The notes beneath the pieces were generated by a model, which was not told the DNA's origin, made no database searches, and saw nothing but the letters and a program-made list of their open reading frames with translations. A DNA stretch of 64,000 bases from an uncultured Spirochaetota bacterium. GTDB taxonomy: Bacteria > Spirochaetota > UBA4802 > UBA5550. This document shows positions 44,926 to 54,222 of this stretch, one piece after another (position 1 is the stretch's first letter; every line of letters starts with the position of its first letter). The position numbers were made by a program, and so were the translations under genes. The stretch is from contig CALMRZ010000089.1 of NCBI GenBank assembly GCA_937872225.1, positions 31,647 through 95,646 on the forward strand, given 5' to 3'.

Positions 44926-44944
44926 GGACCTGAAGGCGGAACAT

Positions 44945-45523
44945 TCATGACAGGGCCAGCAGGGCCAGGAAAACCGCCATCACGGCTGCGTCAGCCGCAA
45001 GGGGCGCCATGCCGATGTAGTATTGCGCCACCGCGTCAAGACGGTAATACAGCGCATAGCAGACCAGCGCCAGCAGGGTGGCCATTCCCACAAGCGCCGC
45101 CATTGCAGCAGCGCGTCCCGCGCCCAAGCGACCCGTGCCGTACAGCACGGCGACGGCCGACAGCTCAAGCACTGCCCAGACGTGCATGATCAGGAGCTCC
45201 GATGTCACCGCCCGGTGAAACCCCAGGGATGTTGCCAGGAGCAGGATGATGAACATCGCGACACCCCCCGCCAGTATGAATATCACCGGCACACCCTTCG
45301 GGTGCCCGGACAGGGAGTTGATGCCGCTGGACATGAGTCCTATGGCGAGGCACCCGGTGATAAACGCTGTTATGATGTATGCAGCTCCGGCTGAGCCTCC
45401 GGCTGAATGGGGCCGAAAGGAGACAACCCACCAGGCAAGATAGAGGAGGCTGCACAACAGGAGCAGCAGGTTCCCGACGAATATCTCCCAGAGCTGGAAG
45501 GTAAAGCTGCGTAACAAGGTCAT
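44945..45523 (-). CDS. Polytopic membrane protein of unknown function
   Basis: I chose ATG 45523 because AGGAGG sits six bases upstream; the frame also runs to 45583. The product has 192 residues and about six membrane helices with short loops, beginning TLLRSFTFQLWEIFVGNLLL. It contains no charged residue patterns typical of transporters. A single histidine-containing loop (SGHPKGVPVIF) stands out. No family is recognised. The gene is alone on its strand and convergent with the 44-kb hypothetical gene. Confidence 0.65.
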   Translation of the reverse strand: MTLLRSFTFQLWEIFVGNLLLLLCSLLYLAWWVVSFRPHSAGGSAGAAYIITAFITGCLAIGLMSSGINSLSGHPKGVPVIFILAGGVAMFIILLLATSLGFHRAVTSELLIMHVWAVLELSAVAVLYGTGRLGAGRAAAMAALVGMATLLALVCYALYYRLDAVAQYYIGMAPLAADAAVMAVFLALLALS

Positions 45524-45884
45524 GGCGGCCTCCTGTGCGGCGATTATGGAAAGGAATGTAGGGCCGGGTGTGCCTGCTGTCAATGAAATATAGCAGGTGC
45601 GGGGAAAACTCCCCCGGGAGGAGTATTTCTGGCAACCTATGGCAGAAATACGGTTTTATCACTATTTATTTATTTGGAAGCAAACCAATGGATTATGTCC
45701 GGAACGGCGCCCCCGGCCGAAAAGGACCCTCCGGCATAAAGAGTTCCGACGGCATGCCCTAGAATATACGCATGTTAATGGCTTAACATGAAAAGAAAAT
45801 GATAAAAATAAAAAAATACTTTACATTTGGGTGAGCAATATGGTATTCATTTCAATTATTTTAAATCTATTTAAGGAGTCTGAC

Positions 45885-46094
45885 ATGAAAAAGTTAGCTA
45901 TTGTTGCGTTGGCGTTCAGCGTTATGTTTCTGGGCGTAACCAGCTGCAAGAAAGCGGAAGATCCCGCAAAAGAAGCGGAAAAAGTCGGCGAAGAGACGAA
46001 GGAAAAAGTTGAGCAGGCAGCAGACAAGGCTGAAGAAGCCGGCAAAAAAATTGAGAAAGCCGCACAAGATGTTAAGGATGTCCTGAAGAAATAG
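45885..46094 (+). CDS. Small coiled-coil lipoprotein
   Basis: This 69-residue protein starts at ATG 45885 behind AAGGAG. The signal MKKLAIVALAFSVMFLGVTS is followed by lipidated Cys21. The mature peptide is nearly all Lys, Glu and Ala (AKEAEKVGEETKEKVEQAAD), which makes a continuous charged helix that could form a coiled coil. It resembles small abundant outer-membrane lipoproteins such as Lpp or LEA-like envelope helices. It has its own terminator and an AT-rich upstream region, consistent with high expression. It ends in TAG. Confidence 0.8.
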   Translation: MKKLAIVALAFSVMFLGVTSCKKAEDPAKEAEKVGEETKEKVEQAADKAEEAGKKIEKAAQDVKDVLKK

Positions 46095-46188
46095 TCTTGC
46101 TGAATGAGTCAAATCCGGTAATTTGAGACATCTTGTAATCTTTCGTTAATATTTTCGCACGTTGTACTCCATTCTGGGGTTTACATGA

Positions 46189-46220
46189 GACACGCGGTAT
46201 TATTCCGCGTGTTTTTTATT
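46189..46220 (+). terminator. Rho-independent terminator of the small lipoprotein gene
   Basis: Arms ACACGCGG and CCGCGTGT around TATTATT are followed by TTTTTTATT. It lies about 95 bp after the stop codon. Confidence 0.8.
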
Positions 46221-46591
46221 GCCGCTTATGGATCTCAACCGGCCCGGATCACTGCATGAGTGGCCGGGCTTCAGGCCGGTTCCGCCTCGAGAAAATCAGG
46301 GAACATGAATTGCGATCAGGGCAGGGCAGTGCGGTGCCGTCTTTGACGGCGAAGGCGCCGGAGCAGCGTCTCTCGCGCCTACGGCGCAATAAACGGGACA
46401 TGACGTCCCATGACATGTCCGTGGCGTCGATATCCTGCCCACAACAGGCATTCCCGGCGGGGGCTATGTCAATCATGAAGGGTTCCGTTGCAGGTCCCAG
46501 GAGCGGCTGAACGCCCTGTGGCCCCGGAAGGACGGGAATATCCATGCCATGCTGGGTCAGGCGTCCACCGCCGGGAGGCGGCAGGAACCCT
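46221..46591. other. Intergenic region with no recognised feature
   Basis: These 370 bp between two convergent genes contain open frames on both strands, but none has a start signal, a signal peptide or protein-like composition. No repeat of family A or B is present. Confidence 0.4.
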
Positions 46592-47578
46592 CTAGGCGTT
46601 CATCTCTTTGAATTTGCGTCGGAAAATTTCGAGATCGTTCGGCCCGTCTATGTCGTTTTCCCAGCGCGCGGCGTTCTTTTTAATATGGAAGAGAATAGCG
46701 CCGAAATCGCTCAAATCGATTTTATACACCTGCTCGATGATGTGCAGGATCGCGTCGTGGATGTCGTTCTCTACGATGCATTTGTTGCGGATCTGCCTGA
46801 TGACGTTCAGGTGCTTCGATTTGAAAAGGTGGTATATTATTTTTGAAATCACGCTGGGGGACAGCGCCTTCCTGAGATTGTAGGCGAAATTCGCCACCTC
46901 GTTCAAAATCAGATCATCCAGGCCGGGACATTTATATACGCCAAAGGTATTGGCGACCCGCGCCGTGTAATCCTCGAACTGGATAAAGCTCTTCAATTTT
47001 CCCTTGTGTTTGCCCCGCTTGATCCTCCTGGTCCGGTGTGCGAGCCAGTTGTCGGCCAGGTCCTCGTATTCGGCGATGCTGAAGGCAAGGTTGCACGTGA
47101 CGCCGCGATGGTCCTTCAGCATGCCCAGGATCTTATCATATTCGCCGTTCACGTATTCGACGTCTTCATGTCTGATGCGGGGGGTGTCCCCGAAAAACGC
47201 GTCGATGCGCTGGCCGTATTCGGCATGATTGAAGTAAAAATCCTTCCAGTGGCCGCCGAGGGAGTCCTTCATCTGCAGCACGTGGAGGTTGGGATACCGG
47301 CTGACGTCAATCTGCTGTTTGAAGCTTTCGACGTCATTATAGACGTATATGTCGTTGTAGAGCCGGCTGCCGTTCTTTTTCGCGTTATAGACCGCGTCGA
47401 TCACGTACTGGATGACGGGACGCCCGGCAAGCTGGTGAAGGAACTTGTTGTCGCCGATATAGATTTCCTCGCCGTCGTAGGCCTCTTTTATTTCTTCAAT
47501 GGTTTTTTTCCTGGTGGCGGTATCGACCTTGTTGTAGCCGGCGAAGATCAAAGCAACAGGTTTTTTGTCTGATATCAT
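46592..47578 (-). CDS. Nucleotidyltransferase-like protein
   Basis: The start is placed at ATG 47578 (CCAGGATTTG just upstream), giving 328 residues. The first 150 residues look like a GT-A/nucleotidyltransferase fold: PVALIFAGYNK, LHQLAGRPVIQYVIDAVYNA (the sugar-nucleotidyltransferase Gly-Arg-Pro turn) and a DTP motif in DAFFGDTPRIRHEDVEYV. The remaining part is helical with a basic stretch RTRRIKRGKHKGKLK. It may transfer an NMP to a sugar phosphate or other acceptor. The first loop lacks the full G-x-G-T-R-x-x-P signature of RmlA-type enzymes, so the exact class is open. No sugar pathway genes are adjacent. Confidence 0.65.
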   Translation of the reverse strand: MISDKKPVALIFAGYNKVDTATRKKTIEEIKEAYDGEEIYIGDNKFLHQLAGRPVIQYVIDAVYNAKKNGSRLYNDIYVYNDVESFKQQIDVSRYPNLHVLQMKDSLGGHWKDFYFNHAEYGQRIDAFFGDTPRIRHEDVEYVNGEYDKILGMLKDHRGVTCNLAFSIAEYEDLADNWLAHRTRRIKRGKHKGKLKSFIQFEDYTARVANTFGVYKCPGLDDLILNEVANFAYNLRKALSPSVISKIIYHLFKSKHLNVIRQIRNKCIVENDIHDAILHIIEQVYKIDLSDFGAILFHIKKNAARWENDIDGPNDLEIFRRKFKEMNA

Positions 47579-47720
47579 AGGCAAATCCTGGTTATCGGGG
47601 ATATCTGCACCATGTCACCTCGTGCTATGGTGCCAGAGTGGTATATTTCAACCGTAGAATCAATACAAAAAGCGGCACCGCGCTTAAAATTTTAGAAAGA
47701 TTGGTGATTGTTCAGGCGCG

Positions 47721-48464
47721 TTATTCGTCGGCCGACAGGTATTTCAGTACCAGGGAGCAGAGGGCCGTGTCCCGGGGGTATTTTTCATAACGGAAGTGCA
47801 GTGTGTCCAGCAGTTCGTTTGCCTCGTCGTCAAGGTCCAGTATATAGGTCACCGTATCGGTCTCATTGATCATTTCCGGGGGGCACACGGAGGGGTCCCC
47901 GAGGTTTATGTATGCCCTGCAGGTCAGGGGCCTGATCCGGTATATCACGCAGCGGTCGGTTTGATCAAGAAAAGGGCACCGGTTCCTGAGCCGGTAATAG
48001 CTGTTCAGCAGTATCTCGTCGGGATCGGATCCTTCCAAGAGGGATTGATATTCATCGAGGGAGAGTTTTTCCCGGAGGATGTTTTTCAGGCGTTCGAAGC
48101 GGTACACGGCCGCTTCGCAGGATTCTTCGATGCGTGATCTTGTTTCCGCGGGCAGCTTTTTCACGTGGGACGCTATCAGCTCAGCCTCGAAGGAATACAC
48201 GTCCTCCGGATAGTGGCAGCAGCAGATCCAGCACCCCTCGCGGCACGCGAGGCTGTCCCCGGAAGCGGCGACCGATTCGCGCTGGTAGTCGTCATAGAGC
48301 GCCATCGCGCCCTCGTATGAACGGCGGAATTCACCGTTGTCGCATCCGGGGTGGTCCGCGTCCAGGAGCCCCCGCAGTATCCCTACGATTTCGCCATGGA
48401 TTTTCCGGGCCGAAGGCGGGATGTGAAGAAGCGGTTTCGGGGTTGTGTTCTGTCCTTCAGGCAT
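47721..48464 (-). CDS. YkgJ-family cysteine cluster protein
   Basis: This 247-residue soluble protein has the YkgJ-type metal (zinc or iron) cluster. The pattern CREGCWICCCHYP near residue 75 combines with RCPFLDQTDRCVIYRIRPL and TCRAYI near 170-185, giving the C-x3-C-x2-C-C ... C-x8-C-x7-C signature. A helical insertion of about 70 residues (HVKKLPAETRSRIEESCE) separates the two halves. The role of the family is not established; metal delivery or redox handling is proposed. It is alone on the strand. Confidence 0.85.
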   Translation of the reverse strand: MPEGQNTTPKPLLHIPPSARKIHGEIVGILRGLLDADHPGCDNGEFRRSYEGAMALYDDYQRESVAASGDSLACREGCWICCCHYPEDVYSFEAELIASHVKKLPAETRSRIEESCEAAVYRFERLKNILREKLSLDEYQSLLEGSDPDEILLNSYYRLRNRCPFLDQTDRCVIYRIRPLTCRAYINLGDPSVCPPEMINETDTVTYILDLDDEANELLDTLHFRYEKYPRDTALCSLVLKYLSADE

Positions 48465-48560
48465 ATGCTTGTATCAAGATACCGTTGTCCGGCGTCGTGT
48501 CCACCATTTCCATGTCCGATGATAAGTCAACCAGAATCAGACTTATTCAATTGTTGACGT

Positions 48561-48657
48561 GTCATTTCGAAACCGCGTTTCCCGGGGTGAGAAATCCTTG
48601 ACCGGCATACCTGCTAAGATTTGTCCTCATCCCGGAATGCCGGGGTTCGTCGAAATA
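48561..48657 (+). repeat. Palindromic repeat family A, copy 2
   Basis: The element begins GTCATTTCGA and ends TCGTCGAAAT. Inner arms GGGGTGAGAAATCC and GATTTGTCCTCATCCC pair with each other. It sits in the 580-bp gap between the YkgJ gene and the giant kinase, which shows no other feature. Confidence 0.75.
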
Positions 48658-49118
48658 TCAGTAGCGCAGCGGTTCACATTAATGTTGATTATTCAAAAAT
48701 CATCATAATTACGCGGCAGTCAACCTTTTCCCGGGCGGCATCTCCATGATCATCGCCATGTTCAAGACGGAGGAAATCAGGAAGGTCCGGGGCGCCGGGC
48801 ACGGTACCTCCGGGCGGCGTCGCATGGTCCCCTTCCCGGTACATGCCATGCAGCGTCCCGGATGCCCCGAGTTTTGGCCGGGACCAACATCCCGAAACAC
48901 GGTAACACGGTACAGTTTAGGTGTAAATAATCTTGACGCGCAGCAATCATTCTGTATGGATATCATAACGGATTATGTAGTTTTAACGGCTTGCGTTAAA
49001 CCACTTGAGGACGGACCCGGGCCATGCCGGGCGCGTGAAAACCACTATGCAGATGCTGGGATAGACACTATCGGGCAGATACCGGATACGGGAAAAGATC
49101 GGCGAAGGCCTCATCAGC

Positions 49119-52100
49119 ATGGTATACAGCGCCGAGGACATGCGGAACAACAACCGCATCGTCGCCATAAAATTCCTCAAGAAGAAAAACACCTCCGACC
49201 GGATCGAGGACATCATCCGCTTCTATTCCGAGGCTATGATCGTCTCCAAGATGTCTGATCCGGCCATCGTCAAGATATACGACGTGGGAGAGTACAACGA
49301 GAACCACTACATCTCCATGGAGTACATCCCGGGTTCGAGCCTCTACAACATCATGAAGAACGGCCGCACTTTCGACATAGACACCGCCGTGGACATCGTG
49401 AAGAAGATATGCGGGGCCCTGTCCCATATCCACGACAAGCGGATCATCCACCGGGACCTGAAGCCGGGCAACATCATGGTGACATTTACGGACAAGGGGC
49501 CGGCGGTTAAGGTCATCGACTTCGGCCTCTCCCAGGTAAAGGACCTGACGGCGATCACCGGGGAGGACGAAGTGGTGGGCACCTTCAGCTACATGTCGCC
49601 CGAACAGGCCGGGGTCATCAAGACCGGCGTCGACGAGAGGAGCGACCTCTACTCGCTGGGCGTCATCCTGTACCAGCTCCTGACCGGCGTTCTTCCCTAC
49701 GCCGGCGACAGCATCAGCTCGATAATCCATCAGCATATCGCGAAAATACCCCCCACGCCATCGGAAGTGAATAACCAGCTGCCCGGCATCCTGGACCGCA
49801 TCATCCTGAAGCTCCTGGAAAAAGAGCCTGAGAAGCGCTACCAGAGCGCCCGCGGGCTCCAGAGGGACCTGGAGCGGTTCCAGCGGGGCGACTTCTCCTT
49901 CGTGCCGGGTTCGGACGACCAGCTTGTCAAGCTGAACTTCCGGACGCGCCTCGTCGGGAGGGACGGCGAATTCGGCGCGCTGAAGGGGGCTTTCAAGAGC
50001 GCCCGTGAAGGGCGGGGACGGGCATGCCTGGTGCAGGGCGAGGCGGGCATGGGCAAGACCCGCCTGGTGGACGAGCTCCGCGACCACATCGCCGGTGAGG
50101 AGGCCGGGCCTTTTATCAGCGGCAAGTGCTTTTCGGGCGAGAACAAGACCCCCTACGGCCCCTTCAGGGACGCCATGAACGCCTACCTCCGGATATTCAA
50201 GCGGTACGGCCCGGAACGGCAGAGGGAGATCCGGGACAGTATTCGGGAAAAGGCGGGCGACCTGGGGGAACTGCTGCTGCGCCTCAACCCCCTCATGAAG
50301 GAGATACTGGGCGAGTGCCCGCCCCTGGTGGAGCTTGAGCCGGACCGGGAGAACAAGCGGTTCCTCATGGTCGTCAGCGGCTTCTTCACCGGCCTGAGCG
50401 TCGTCGAGGGATCGCTGGTCATCCTGCTGGACGACCTGCACTGGACCGACCGGGGCACGGTGGAGCTCCTGGACGAGATACTCCAGGAGATTTCGAAGTA
50501 CCCCCTTATGGTCATCGGGACCTTCCGCGGCAGCGAGGTGGGCGAAGGGCATCCCCTCCGCTCCTTCGTCGACGCCATGGGCACATACCCCGTTCCGCCC
50601 CGGCTCATCGAGCTGGACCGGCTGGGCGGCGACGATATAAGGCAGCTTGTTGCGGGCATCCTCTTCCAGGAAGCGGACACCATGGACGATATCGCCGAGT
50701 TCATCTCGCGCAAGGGCCAGGGGAACCCCTTTTTCTCCATAGAGATACTCAAGCAGATGGTCCGGGACGGCGCCCTGGAGCGCCGGAAGAAGCGCTGGAT
50801 GATGAACGGGGACACCCTGTCCCGCCTGGAGATATCGTCGTCCGTCGTCGACATCGTCATGAAGAGAATAGCCCAGCTGGAAAAGCGGGACATGGAGGTC
50901 ATCTCCTACGCCGCCGCCCTGGGCAGGCAGTTCGACGCCGGCCTTCTCTTCAGGCTCATGGATTCCCGCCCGAAGGAGGGGGTGGTGGACGCGGTGGACC
51001 GCGCCCTGGCACTTCAGCTCATCGAGGAGAGCGACGGCGACCCCAACGTCCTGGTCTTCTCCCATGACCGGATCAGGGATGCCTTTGACCGCATGATCGA
51101 CGCGGGGGAAAGAGCCGCCATCCACGGGAAAATTGCGGAAACCCTGGAGGAGATGCACCGGGACAGCCTTGACGCCGTCTCCTACGAACTGGTCTATCAC
51201 GCGATAAAGAGCGGCAACAGGGACAAGACCCTGGCCTACGCGATACCTGCGGGAAGGAAGGCCCGGGAGAGCTACGCCAACGAGGAGGCGATACGCTACT
51301 TCTCCCTTGCCCGCGCCATTCTCGAGGAGCGGGGCATGGAAGGCGCTTCTCCCTGGGTGGAATGCCAGGAGGGGATCGGCGAGGTGTACCTCCTGATCGG
51401 CAAGAGCGACGAGGCCATAGAGATTTTCACTACCCTGCTGAAATACAAGAACACCCCGGTGGAACAGGCCCTGGTGTACAAGAACATCACCGAGGCCTAT
51501 TTCAAAATGGGCAATTTCATAAAATGCGAGGAAAACGGCAGAAAGGGCCTGGCCATCCTGGGGGAAAAACTGCCCGTCAGGACGGCGGACGTGCTCATTG
51601 GCATGGTCAAGGAACTGGCGGTTCATGCCGTCCATGGTTTCTCCGCATTTCTCGGCAGGAAGATACGCGAGAAAAATTTCGAGCAGAAATACCGGATCAT
51701 CGCGTTATTCTACAAGTCGCTGATGTGGATGTACGTTTTCACCGACGTGGTCAAGATGGCGCGGTCGCAATTGAGGGTGCTGAATATCTGCGAAAGTAAA
51801 ATCGGGAAATCCATCGAGCTGGGCATGATATCCGGTTCATACGGGGCGATCTGCATGGCCATCCCCCTCTTCAAGAGGTCGTTCAAGTATCAGACGGAAG
51901 CGCTGAAGATGAAGGAGTATTTCAACGATCAGTGGGGGATAGCCCAGTCGTACCAGTTCATCGGATATTATTACAAGTGGACGGGTTCCTTCGCGACGGC
52001 GCTGGATTATCTGAACAGGAGCCTGTTAACGTTTCAAAAAATCGGCGATATCCATGAAGCGGCCCTGGTCCGGGCCGGAATCGGGGACATAGAATATTAT

Positions 52101-54209
52101 TTAAGCAGTTATTACAGCAGCAAGTCGGCCTATGACGAGTATTTGCAGACATCGATCAAGATAAAAGACGATTACGGCATCAGCGCGGCGTACATGTGCA
52201 GCATGCAGTATCTGTGCGAACGGGGCGATTATAACGACGCCGTCGATTACGGGTTGAAAAGCTATGCCATATCCCGGGAAAAAAACATCCTCTTTGTCTT
52301 TTGCGAAGTGAATATACACCTGGGCGTCGTTTTTCTTGAAAAAGGCGATATCAACAATGCCCTCTCTTACCTTCTGCAGGCCAAAGATCTTTATGAAAAA
52401 AATAATTTCTTGAAGCACTACACGGTCATGGTGTACCCGTACCTCGCCCTTGCCCTCATCCAGGAATTCAATGCCGTTAAAGACTCCCTCCCTCGATCGG
52501 AAACCAGAGCCAAATTATTGAAAATAAAAAGGGCCTGCGCCCGCGCGCTGAAAAAGACCAGGCCCTGGACCACCCATTACGGCATCGCCCTGCGGGCGCA
52601 GGCGCTCTATTATGTCCTGGTCAACCGCAACCGGAGGGCCGAATCGTTTTTCCATGAGAGCATAGAGCACAACGACAGGCTGGGAAGGCGCTACGAGGTC
52701 GCACGGAGCCTCCTCGACTATGGCACATTCCTGGACGCGACCGGGAAGGCGGACCAGGCCCGGAGGAGGTGGGGATCGGCGCGGCGGATCTTCGCCGAAA
52801 TCGGCGCACGGGTCTACGCGCAGAAGACCGCGGACCTCCTCGGCGACAAGGAGGAGGATTCCACGATATCGCAGAGGTTCATGGACCGGCAGCGGCTTTC
52901 CTCGGTCATCAAGGTAAGCCAGGACATCAGCTCCATCCTGAACCTGGACACCCTCCTGGAGATCGTCATGGGCAAGGCCATAGAGGTGACCGGGGCCCAG
53001 CGCGGTTTCCTCTTCATATTCGACGACAAGAGCCAGGCCCTGGCGATAAAGGCGTACCAGGGCGTCGAGAAGCTCGCGAAGGCCGACTATTCCAGCCATA
53101 TCGTCAGCCAGGCCTTCGAAAAGGACATGACCATCATCACAACCAATGCGGAAAAGGACGAGCGGCTGCTGCATTTCGAGAGCGTGCGCGTGTTGGGCCT
53201 CAAGTCGATCCTCTGCGTGCCCCTCCGGTACCACGTCAAGGTGATCGGTGTCTGTTACCTGGACAATCCCCTCTCCGCCGGCGTTTTCACCCAGGAGGAC
53301 GCGGAGCTCATGAGCGTGTTCATGAGCCAGGCGGCCATCGCCATCGAGAACGCATACCTGTACAACAACCTGGAGTCGCTGGTCGCCGACCGGACCCGTG
53401 AGCTCCAGGTGCGCACCGAGGAACTCGAGGAGAAGAGCCGGGAACTGGGCACCGCCTACGAGAAGCTCAACGAAACCTACGATATTATGAAAAAGGACCT
53501 GTTCCTGGCGCGGCGCATCCAGGAGAACATCCTGCCGGAGAGGGTCCTGTCGCTGGGCGGCCTGCGCCTGCACACCGAGTACCTGCCCCTCATCGAGGTG
53601 GGCGGCGACATCTTCGATTATTTCATGAGGGAAGACGGAACGGTCAGGGTGTTCCTCGCCGATGCCACGGGCCACGGCGTCGTGGCCTCCCTGGTGACCA
53701 TGCTCATCAAGAGCGAATACGAGAAGGTGAAGAACGACCTGGGCAGGCCCTCCGAAATCCTGTCGCGCCTCAACGACGTTTTTTTCCGTTCGTACCGGTC
53801 CCTGAAGATATTCTTCACCGGCATCATCATCGATTTTGACATGAAGAAAAGGCGGTTCACCTACAGCTCCGCCGGGCACCCCGGCCAGTACCTGCTGCAC
53901 GACGGGGCCGTCATCGAACTGCCCAACACGGGTCGGGCCGTGTCACTGCATCATACCCTCGATATAGAGAACAGGACCATGAAACTCGGCCCCGGCGACA
54001 GGCTCCTGATGTTCACCGACGGCATATTCGAGGAATTCGACGGCAGCCAGGAGCAGTTGGGAGAGGAGAGGATCAGGAAAGTCGTCGAGGCCGCCATGGG
54101 GGAAAAAACGGCGGACCTGATCAAGGCCATTATCCGCCGCATCAACGAACACACCCGCGATTCTCAAATCAGCGACGATATCACGATCATCGGGGTTGAA
54201 CCTGAATGA
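49119..54209 (+). CDS. Ser/Thr protein kinase, AAA/NACHT-like ATPase, TPR, GAF and SpoIIE phosphatase fusion
   Basis: The annotated frame from ATG 49119 gives 1696 residues. A Pkn2-type kinase covers about 1-260 with VAIKFLKKK, IIHRDLKPGN and DFGLSQ intact. An AAA ATPase region (about 285-560) has Walker A GEAGMGKT near 308 and LVILLDDLHWTD near 434. A helical TPR stretch (about 650-1230), a GAF domain (about 1265-1410), a coiled coil (1420-1460) and a SpoIIE phosphatase (1465-1696: EVGGDIFDYF, DATGHGV, FTDGIFE, ISDDITIIG) follow. The ATG omits the glycine loop, which is encoded upstream in the same frame (GRYRIREKIGEG, 49074-49109). That part follows a TAG at 49062 after a likely original start at 49047 or 49053. 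It is probably a stress or ligand-sensing signal hub. Confidence 0.85.
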   Translation: MVYSAEDMRNNNRIVAIKFLKKKNTSDRIEDIIRFYSEAMIVSKMSDPAIVKIYDVGEYNENHYISMEYIPGSSLYNIMKNGRTFDIDTAVDIVKKICGALSHIHDKRIIHRDLKPGNIMVTFTDKGPAVKVIDFGLSQVKDLTAITGEDEVVGTFSYMSPEQAGVIKTGVDERSDLYSLGVILYQLLTGVLPYAGDSISSIIHQHIAKIPPTPSEVNNQLPGILDRIILKLLEKEPEKRYQSARGLQRDLERFQRGDFSFVPGSDDQLVKLNFRTRLVGRDGEFGALKGAFKSAREGRGRACLVQGEAGMGKTRLVDELRDHIAGEEAGPFISGKCFSGENKTPYGPFRDAMNAYLRIFKRYGPERQREIRDSIREKAGDLGELLLRLNPLMKEILGECPPLVELEPDRENKRFLMVVSGFFTGLSVVEGSLVILLDDLHWTDRGTVELLDEILQEISKYPLMVIGTFRGSEVGEGHPLRSFVDAMGTYPVPPRLIELDRLGGDDIRQLVAGILFQEADTMDDIAEFISRKGQGNPFFSIEILKQMVRDGALERRKKRWMMNGDTLSRLEISSSVVDIVMKRIAQLEKRDMEVISYAAALGRQFDAGLLFRLMDSRPKEGVVDAVDRALALQLIEESDGDPNVLVFSHDRIRDAFDRMIDAGERAAIHGKIAETLEEMHRDSLDAVSYELVYHAIKSGNRDKTLAYAIPAGRKARESYANEEAIRYFSLARAILEERGMEGASPWVECQEGIGEVYLLIGKSDEAIEIFTTLLKYKNTPVEQALVYKNITEAYFKMGNFIKCEENGRKGLAILGEKLPVRTADVLIGMVKELAVHAVHGFSAFLGRKIREKNFEQKYRIIALFYKSLMWMYVFTDVVKMARSQLRVLNICESKIGKSIELGMISGSYGAICMAIPLFKRSFKYQTEALKMKEYFNDQWGIAQSYQFIGYYYKWTGSFATALDYLNRSLLTFQKIGDIHEAALVRAGIGDIEYYLSSYYSSKSAYDEYLQTSIKIKDDYGISAAYMCSMQYLCERGDYNDAVDYGLKSYAISREKNILFVFCEVNIHLGVVFLEKGDINNALSYLLQAKDLYEKNNFLKHYTVMVYPYLALALIQEFNAVKDSLPRSETRAKLLKIKRACARALKKTRPWTTHYGIALRAQALYYVLVNRNRRAESFFHESIEHNDRLGRRYEVARSLLDYGTFLDATGKADQARRRWGSARRIFAEIGARVYAQKTADLLGDKEEDSTISQRFMDRQRLSSVIKVSQDISSILNLDTLLEIVMGKAIEVTGAQRGFLFIFDDKSQALAIKAYQGVEKLAKADYSSHIVSQAFEKDMTIITTNAEKDERLLHFESVRVLGLKSILCVPLRYHVKVIGVCYLDNPLSAGVFTQEDAELMSVFMSQAAIAIENAYLYNNLESLVADRTRELQVRTEELEEKSRELGTAYEKLNETYDIMKKDLFLARRIQENILPERVLSLGGLRLHTEYLPLIEVGGDIFDYFMREDGTVRVFLADATGHGVVASLVTMLIKSEYEKVKNDLGRPSEILSRLNDVFFRSYRSLKIFFTGIIIDFDMKKRRFTYSSAGHPGQYLLHDGAVIELPNTGRAVSLHHTLDIENRTMKLGPGDRLLMFTDGIFEEFDGSQEQLGEERIRKVVEAAMGEKTADLIKAIIRRINEHTRDSQISDDITIIGVEPE

Positions 54210-54222
54210 ACGCGGGCGCCGG

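Noticed and set aside
49068..51635. An 855-codon minus-strand frame opposite the giant kinase
   Set aside because: Every domain motif lies on the plus strand; the antisense frame is open because of GC-rich codon use.
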